Below, piece after piece: positions 58,590-64,000 of a stretch of 64,000 nt of DNA. Source of the stretch: Flavobacteriia bacterium (GTDB taxonomy: Bacteria > Bacteroidota > Bacteroidia > Flavobacteriales > Flavobacteriaceae); the NCBI GenBank assembly GCA_004293045.1, contig RDXY01000004.1, positions 18,907 through 82,906 of the forward strand, written 5' to 3'. Each line of letters begins with the position of its first letter. The stretch's first letter is position 1. The translations under genes were made by a program, and so were the position numbers. Below the pieces are notes generated by a model. It did no database searches, was not told the DNA's origin, and saw nothing but the letters and a program-made list of their open reading frames with translations.

Positions 58590-60785
58590 ATGAATTTACG
58601 AAGTATGAATTTATTTTTAAAAAGGCAAAAAGCAAAAAGCAAAAAGCAAAAGATTTACAAATTAAGTCTATTTTCTATTCTCTTTTCTCTATGTGCTTAC
58701 AGTCAAGAACAACCAAAAGATTCTGTAAAATCAATTGAAGCAGTCTTAATTTCGGGAGTTCGAGCAAAAGACAAAAATCCAATTACATTTACAAATGTAT
58801 CTAAAACACAAATTGCCCCAAGAAATTTAGGGCAAGACATTCCAATTTTGTTAAATTATTTACCTTCAGTTGTAACAACAACAGATGGCGGTGCAGGAAT
58901 TGGATATACCTATATGCGTGTTCGTGGATCCGATGGTTCAAGAATTAATGTAACCTTAAATGGTGTGCCTTTTAACGATAGTGAGAGTCAAGGAACGTAT
59001 TTTGTCAACTTACCTGATTTTGCTTCCTCCTTAGAAAGTATGCAATTACAACGCGGGGTAGGAACCTCTACAAGTGGTGCGGGAGCATTTGGTGCGAGTT
59101 TAAATTTACAAACAAAAGCTGCACAACAAAATAGCTATGCTCAAATAGCCAATTCTATTGGAAGTTTCGGAACCCGAAAACATTCGCTAGCATTCGGAAG
59201 TGGTTTGCATAATAATTTCGAAATGAACGCTCGTATTTCTAAAATAACATCTGATGGTTTTATTGATAGAGCTTCCTCTGATTTATTTGGTTATTATTTT
59301 GATGCAAATTACATCACAAAATCTACCCTCATCAAAGCCATTGCTTTTGGTGGAAAAGAAAAAACCTATCAGGCATGGAATGGTTTGGAAGATGAAGAAA
59401 AACTAAAAAATGACAGAACCTACAATTCAGCTGGGCAATACACAGACGAATTTGGGAACACTCAATTTTACGATAATGAAACTGATAATTATTGGCAAAA
59501 TCATTTTCAATTGCATTGGAATGAAAAACTAACTTCAAAATGGGAATCAAATCTGGCTTTGCATTATACTTCAGGAAAAGGGTATTTTGAGCAATATAGA
59601 GAAGATGAATTCTTTTCTGATTATTTATTGCCCGACTTTAATGGAAATAGTGTTACCGATTTAGTTAGAAAACGTTGGTTAGACAATGATTTTTTTGGAA
59701 GTACTTTTTCTTTAAATTATAAAACTGAAAAAACTGATGTACTAATTGGTGGAGCGGCAAATAAATATCAAGGAAAACATTTTGGCGAAGTCGTTTGGAC
59801 ACAATTTTACGTTCCAACAACTAACAAATATTATAACAATTTCGGAAATAAAAATGATGTGAATTTCTACTCGAAAGCATCGCAACAAATCGGAAAAATT
59901 AATGTTTTTGCTGATTTTCAATACCGAATGGTGTTCTATCGAGCCAATAGCATCCAATTTAATGACGTAAATGACACCTTCCGTTTCTTCAATCCAAAAG
60001 CAGGAATTACATATACCTTAAATCATGTTAGTGCTATTTATGGTTATTTCGGAATAGCAAATAAAGAACCTCGTAGAGATGATTATGAAAGCGGAAGTGT
60101 AAAACCAGAACGCTTAGAAGATTTTGAATTAGGTTATAAATTCAAAAGCAACAAAGCAATACTAAACATTAATGCATTTTATATGAAATATAAAAATCAA
60201 TTGGTAGCCACTGGTGCTTTAAATGATGTGGGAAGCCCTATTTTTGAAAATAGCGGAAAAAGTTATCGCGCAGGTATAGAAATAGAAGGATCTATTAAAA
60301 TAATCCAGAAAGTAATGTTACAACCAAACCTTACTTTAAGCACCAATAAAAATGAGGATTTTTATTTTGAAAGAAATGGCATTTTAACCAATTTAGGAAA
60401 TACAAATATTGCCTATTCACCAAATATTGTAGTAGGAAACGTACTAACATATTCACCAATTCATGCGTTACAAATTTCTTTTTTAACCAAATATGTTGGA
60501 AAACAATATATGGGAAATATGGATGCTGAAAAATCTATTTTACCCGATTATACCACATCAGATTTAAACATTAACTACGAATGGAAAATTAATAAAGGCA
60601 TCAAATCGATTGTGTTTTCGGGATTAATCAATAATATTTTCGATAGCACTTACGAATCAAATGGCTATTTTTACACCTATAATGATGATTTTAGCAATCC
60701 ACCATCCATTACTACGATTGAAGGAGTTGGATATTATCCACAAGCAGGAATCAATTTCTTAGCAGGAATCAATTTGAAGTTTTAA
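58590..60785 (+). CDS. TonB-dependent outer membrane receptor, predicted thiamine/precursor uptake
   Basis: Plug and barrel (YTYMRVRGSDGSRINVTLNGVPFNDSESQG); downstream of TPP riboswitch. Confidence 0.9.
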   Translation: MNLRSMNLFLKRQKAKSKKQKIYKLSLFSILFSLCAYSQEQPKDSVKSIEAVLISGVRAKDKNPITFTNVSKTQIAPRNLGQDIPILLNYLPSVVTTTDGGAGIGYTYMRVRGSDGSRINVTLNGVPFNDSESQGTYFVNLPDFASSLESMQLQRGVGTSTSGAGAFGASLNLQTKAAQQNSYAQIANSIGSFGTRKHSLAFGSGLHNNFEMNARISKITSDGFIDRASSDLFGYYFDANYITKSTLIKAIAFGGKEKTYQAWNGLEDEEKLKNDRTYNSAGQYTDEFGNTQFYDNETDNYWQNHFQLHWNEKLTSKWESNLALHYTSGKGYFEQYREDEFFSDYLLPDFNGNSVTDLVRKRWLDNDFFGSTFSLNYKTEKTDVLIGGAANKYQGKHFGEVVWTQFYVPTTNKYYNNFGNKNDVNFYSKASQQIGKINVFADFQYRMVFYRANSIQFNDVNDTFRFFNPKAGITYTLNHVSAIYGYFGIANKEPRRDDYESGSVKPERLEDFELGYKFKSNKAILNINAFYMKYKNQLVATGALNDVGSPIFENSGKSYRAGIEIEGSIKIIQKVMLQPNLTLSTNKNEDFYFERNGILTNLGNTNIAYSPNIVVGNVLTYSPIHALQISFLTKYVGKQYMGNMDAEKSILPDYTTSDLNINYEWKINKGIKSIVFSGLINNIFDSTYESNGYFYTYNDDFSNPPSITTIEGVGYYPQAGINFLAGINLKF
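58625..58652 (+). repeat. 7-bp tandem repeat (GCAAAAA x4, last unit imperfect) in TonB receptor 5' coding region
   Basis: GCAAAAAGCAAAAAGCAAAAAGCAAAAG. Confidence 0.95.
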
Positions 60786-60844
60786 TTTTTTGGGTATACA
60801 GATTTTACAGATTAAAATTTTAAAAATCCGTTTAATCTGTGTAC

Positions 60845-61375
60845 CTATTTTTCAATCCAAGCCGTAATACTTCTGTCGTCTGGTTGTGTTTTTGGTGAAA
60901 TGACTTTTTCTAACTCGCCATTTTCATTCAATAAATACTTTTGAAAATTCCATTTTACGGTAGTGTCTTTTACGCCGTTTTTTGATTTCTTTGTTAAGAA
61001 TTCATAAATGGGATGCATATTTTTTCCTTTTACTGAGATTTTTTCCATCATAGGAAACGATACACCATAATTTACAGTGCAAAAACTTTCAATCTCAGAG
61101 GCACTCCCTGGTTCTTGCCATAAAAAATTATTGGCGGGAAAACCAATAATTTCAAAGTTTTGATTTTTATATTTTTCGTAAATCTTCTGTAATTTTTCGT
61201 ATTGAGGTGTCAAGCCGCATTTTGAAGCGGTATTCACTACCATTATTTTTTTACCTTTTAAAGTTGAAAAATCGAACTGTTTTCCTCTTAAATCAGTCAC
61301 AATAAAGGAATGAATAGTACCTTTAGGATAGGTTTTTGTATCTTTTTTAAAAAAAGAAAATATAGAATGTAGCAT
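60845..61375 (-). CDS. Glutathione peroxidase family protein
   Basis: MVVNTASKCGLTPQYEKLQ; GFPANNFLWQEPGS; VKWNFQKYL. Confidence 0.94.
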   Translation of the reverse strand: MLHSIFSFFKKDTKTYPKGTIHSFIVTDLRGKQFDFSTLKGKKIMVVNTASKCGLTPQYEKLQKIYEKYKNQNFEIIGFPANNFLWQEPGSASEIESFCTVNYGVSFPMMEKISVKGKNMHPIYEFLTKKSKNGVKDTTVKWNFQKYLLNENGELEKVISPKTQPDDRSITAWIEK

Positions 61376-61806
61376 TAATTATACACTTTTATGGTGGTGG
61401 CATCTATCATTTGTACGCGATAGGCTTTCATTGGATATTGTTTTCCAGCCGCCAATCCTGTAAACAAACTATATTCAGCATCGTCACACGGACATTTTGC
61501 ATTAATTCCATTAATTGTCATTGTAGAACAATCGGCTAATGCTTGATTTGGGCAGGCCGCATCATAAGCTAAAAAATTACCACTTCCTGCGTTAAAAACA
61601 ATTAAGCCTCTTATTCCTGCGCCTGCCGAATTTACATATACTGCACTGGAAGGATAAGCTAATACTGAATATTGAGGAAAACTCATATTTACAATAATTT
61701 CAAACGGATAATTAGGCAAATATGGGTTGTTATTATTCGTCTGATTATCTTTATCACAGGATAAGAAGGTCAGAAACAAAACAAGTAAGTAAAAAATTCT
61801 TTTCAT
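61375..61806 (-). CDS. Rieske-like lipoprotein with degenerate cluster motif
   Basis: LTFLSCDKDN lipobox; CPNQALADC...KCPCDDAEYSLFTG. Confidence 0.7.
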   Translation of the reverse strand: MKRIFYLLVLFLTFLSCDKDNQTNNNNPYLPNYPFEIIVNMSFPQYSVLAYPSSAVYVNSAGAGIRGLIVFNAGSGNFLAYDAACPNQALADCSTMTINGINAKCPCDDAEYSLFTGLAAGKQYPMKAYRVQMIDATTIKVYN

Positions 61807-61908
61807 TTTTTATATTTATTTGATTTATCAAAATTAATTTATTTATATTTGACAAACTAATATAGTAAACGAAAAATAGTTAAATAAATTATATCTTTGC
61901 AAAAAGGG

Positions 61909-61932
61909 AATCCCATAGTTGTGGGATTTTTT
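61909..61932 (+). terminator. Terminator-like hairpin in the greA 5' leader
   Basis: AATCCCA TAGTTG TGGGATT + TTTTTT between TATCTTTG (61892-61899) and ATG 61956. Confidence 0.75.
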
Positions 61933-61955
61933 CTATTTTATAAATTAATGAAGTT

Positions 61956-62432
61956 ATGAGCACAGTATCTTATTACACAGCAGAAGGGTTAAAACATTTA
62001 AAAGACGAGTTAGATCAGCTTAAATCTATAGAGCGCCCAAAAGCGTCACAAGCTATTGCAGAAGCAAGAGACAAAGGAGATTTGTCTGAAAACGCAGAAT
62101 ATGATGCCGCTAAAGAAGCACAAGGTTTATTAGAAATGCGTATTTCTAAAATGGAAGAATTAGTATCGAACGCAAGAATTATTGACGAATCTACTTTAGA
62201 CGTATCAAAAGCATTGGTATTGTCTAATGTAAAAATCAAAAATCAATCTAACGGAATGGAACTGCAATACAAATTAGTTGCAGAAAGCGAAGCCGATTTA
62301 AAAACAGGAAAAATATCCGTAACTTCTCCTATTGGAAAAGGTTTATTAGGTAAAAAAGTAGGTGAAATTGCAGAAATTATTGTGCCAAATGGCGTGTTAA
62401 AATTTGAGATTTTAGAAATTACACGTGACTAA
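61956..62432 (+). CDS. greA: Transcription elongation factor GreA
   Basis: GLKHLKDELDQLKSIERPKASQAIAEARDKGDLSENAEYDAAKEAQG. Confidence 0.98.
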   Translation: MSTVSYYTAEGLKHLKDELDQLKSIERPKASQAIAEARDKGDLSENAEYDAAKEAQGLLEMRISKMEELVSNARIIDESTLDVSKALVLSNVKIKNQSNGMELQYKLVAESEADLKTGKISVTSPIGKGLLGKKVGEIAEIIVPNGVLKFEILEITRD

Positions 62433-62465
62433 TTTTTGAAATTAGAAAATCCAAAATCCAAAAAA

Positions 62466-62855
62466 ATGAGCTCTATTTTTACCAAAATTATTAACGGCGA
62501 AATTCCTTGTTATAAAATTACTGAAAACGAAGATTTTATTGCTTTTTTAGATGTAAATCCGAATGCTAAAGGACATACTTTATGTGTTCCAAAGCAAGAA
62601 ATAAATAAAATTTTCGATATGGACGAAGATTTATATTTAAAACTAATGGCATTTTCAAGAAAAGTAGCCATTGCTTTGGAAAAAACAGTGCCTTGTAAAC
62701 GAATTGGAGTGGCGGTTGTAGGTTTAGAAGTACCGCACACACACGTACACTTAATTCCGCTTCAAGATATGGACGACATGCGTTTTCAAAGAAAAACAAC
62801 TTTAACTTCCGAAGAATTTTCAACATTAGCAGAAGATATTGCTGAAAATTTATAA
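62466..62855 (+). CDS. HIT family protein
   Basis: SIFTKIINGEIPCYKI; VPHTHVHLIPL (HxHxH). Confidence 0.95.
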   Translation: MSSIFTKIINGEIPCYKITENEDFIAFLDVNPNAKGHTLCVPKQEINKIFDMDEDLYLKLMAFSRKVAIALEKTVPCKRIGVAVVGLEVPHTHVHLIPLQDMDDMRFQRKTTLTSEEFSTLAEDIAENL

Positions 62856-62908
62856 AAACTATTTCCACAAATTTTTAATGAGTTTGTGGATTTTTTTTAT
62901 CCTGTGAA

Positions 62909-63820
62909 ATGAAAAAAACAATCCTATTACTTTTATTTTCCAACTTAATTTTTTCTCAAGAAACGCCTTCTGAAAATTTTTTTTGGGAATATAATTATAA
63001 TATAAATATTGGAATTGAAGGTGTTATTGGAGTCAAAAATTGTTATGTTCGACAAGATTCAACCGCAAACAGTCAATTAGTAGATTCTTTACAAATTGGT
63101 GATAAAATTAAAGTCATAAAAAATACGAACGAAAATTTAAACATAAAGGGACTAAATTTATCTTGGGTAGAAATTGAATATAAAAAAACCAATCAAATTA
63201 AAACTGGATTTCTTTGGAAAGGTTTTATTGCTCTTGGAAGTACGAAAAATGGAAATACTACATTTTTAACTACAATAAATTCGAAATACCGTAAAAAAAT
63301 TCAAGAAAATGACACAGAATACGAAGCCGAATTTTATAAAATTTCTGTAAAAGTAATTGATAATAAAAATGAAATACTAGGCGAAAAATCATTTGCTAAA
63401 CCACTTTCTGAAAGTAATTTTTTTGAAAATTCAACTGTAGGAAATTGGGGTTTAAAAAACATTACTGACGTGTACCGAATTTCATTTAGCGGTCAAGCTT
63501 GTGGAATTCCAACTTATTATTTTTATTTCGGTTGGAATGGGAAAAGTTTTCAATCAATTCCAGAAAAATATAATGTAGGCGATGCTGGTGTGTTTTATCA
63601 TAATGAAGAATTTATTTTTCCAAAAGAAAAAGGGGGCCTAGCAAACACCATTATTAAAATTATTACAGAAGCTGAAAATTCGGATGAAAATTCGGACGAC
63701 GATATAGAAAGTTATACTTTTTTAGTTACAAAGTCTAAAGAGTATTATTCTTGGGATGGGGAAAATTTCAAACGTATCAAGACAATAAAAATGAAACCTT
63801 ATTTAGAAAAAGAAGATTAA
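62909..63820 (+). CDS. Exported hypothetical protein, possible SH3-like N-terminal domain
   Basis: ORF with signal peptide MKKTILLLLFSNLIFSQ. Confidence 0.6.
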   Translation: MKKTILLLLFSNLIFSQETPSENFFWEYNYNINIGIEGVIGVKNCYVRQDSTANSQLVDSLQIGDKIKVIKNTNENLNIKGLNLSWVEIEYKKTNQIKTGFLWKGFIALGSTKNGNTTFLTTINSKYRKKIQENDTEYEAEFYKISVKVIDNKNEILGEKSFAKPLSESNFFENSTVGNWGLKNITDVYRISFSGQACGIPTYYFYFGWNGKSFQSIPEKYNVGDAGVFYHNEEFIFPKEKGGLANTIIKIITEAENSDENSDDDIESYTFLVTKSKEYYSWDGENFKRIKTIKMKPYLEKED

Positions 63821-64000
63821 TCCTCTTTTCTAAAGCTCATTTGCATCGTGGTGCCTTTACCAATTTCAGAGTGTACTACTCTAATCTTGCCTTTATGATA
63901 TTCTTGAACTATGCGTTTAGTAAGTGACAAACCCAATCCCCACCCTCTTTTTTTAGACGTATAACCGGGTTCAAAAATAGTTTTAAATTTATTCTTAGCC
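63817..64000 (-). CDS. Sensor histidine kinase, C-terminal part (truncated by window edge)
   Basis: Reverse translation FEPGYTSKKRGWGLGLSLTKRIVQEYHKGKIRVVHSEIGKGTTMQMSFRKED: G box of HATPase. Confidence 0.88.
   Translation of the reverse strand, partial: AKNKFKTIFEPGYTSKKRGWGLGLSLTKRIVQEYHKGKIRVVHSEIGKGTTMQMSFRKED

Noticed and set aside
63817-63820. Overlapping convergent stop codons of the hypothetical gene and histidine kinase
   Set aside because: Real but only a 4-bp overlap, common in compact genomes.

Overview
This is a Bacteroidota, Flavobacterium-like, low-GC chromosomal window. Most of it is housekeeping and envelope genes: porT-ubiE, folA/thyA, etfAB, pdhB, ppa-hppA, mreBCD-mrdA-rodA, prc, surE, rplM-rpsI, rpsB-tsf, two M16 peptidases, rplU-rpmA, ahcY, pnuC, arfB, greA. 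It also has a glycoprotein-glycan degradation cluster (GH20, glycosylasparaginase, CutC, GH2) and a TPP riboswitch-controlled TonB receptor. The most unusual region lies between folA and thyA (about 2376-7501). It looks like an integron-like array of three gene units. Each unit is bounded by its own 15-bp inverted ends (GTTACAAGCA[G/A]GTTT; GTTATGTGCC[G/A]TTTT; GTTGTAT[G/A]AA[G/A]CCTT), and each is followed by a 118-119 bp hyphenated-palindromic spacer. The geometry matches integron cassettes plus attC sites, but the end sequences do not fit the canonical R-box consensus and no integrase is visible. Next to it, a four-helix-bundle (23S IVS-like) gene is flanked by 26-bp inverted repeats (8438-8463 / 8859-8884). 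Other signals: a terminator-like hairpin between promoter and start codon of greA, promoters embedded in terminators, a 7-bp tandem repeat in the 5' coding region of the TonB receptor gene, a 12-bp-unit tandem repeat abutting the TPP riboswitch promoter, an in-frame 21-bp duplication in pnuC, a Rieske-like protein lacking the His ligands, and a Cys-rich tail on the membrane pyrophosphatase. All calls come from reading the sequence and supplied ORFs; no database search was run.
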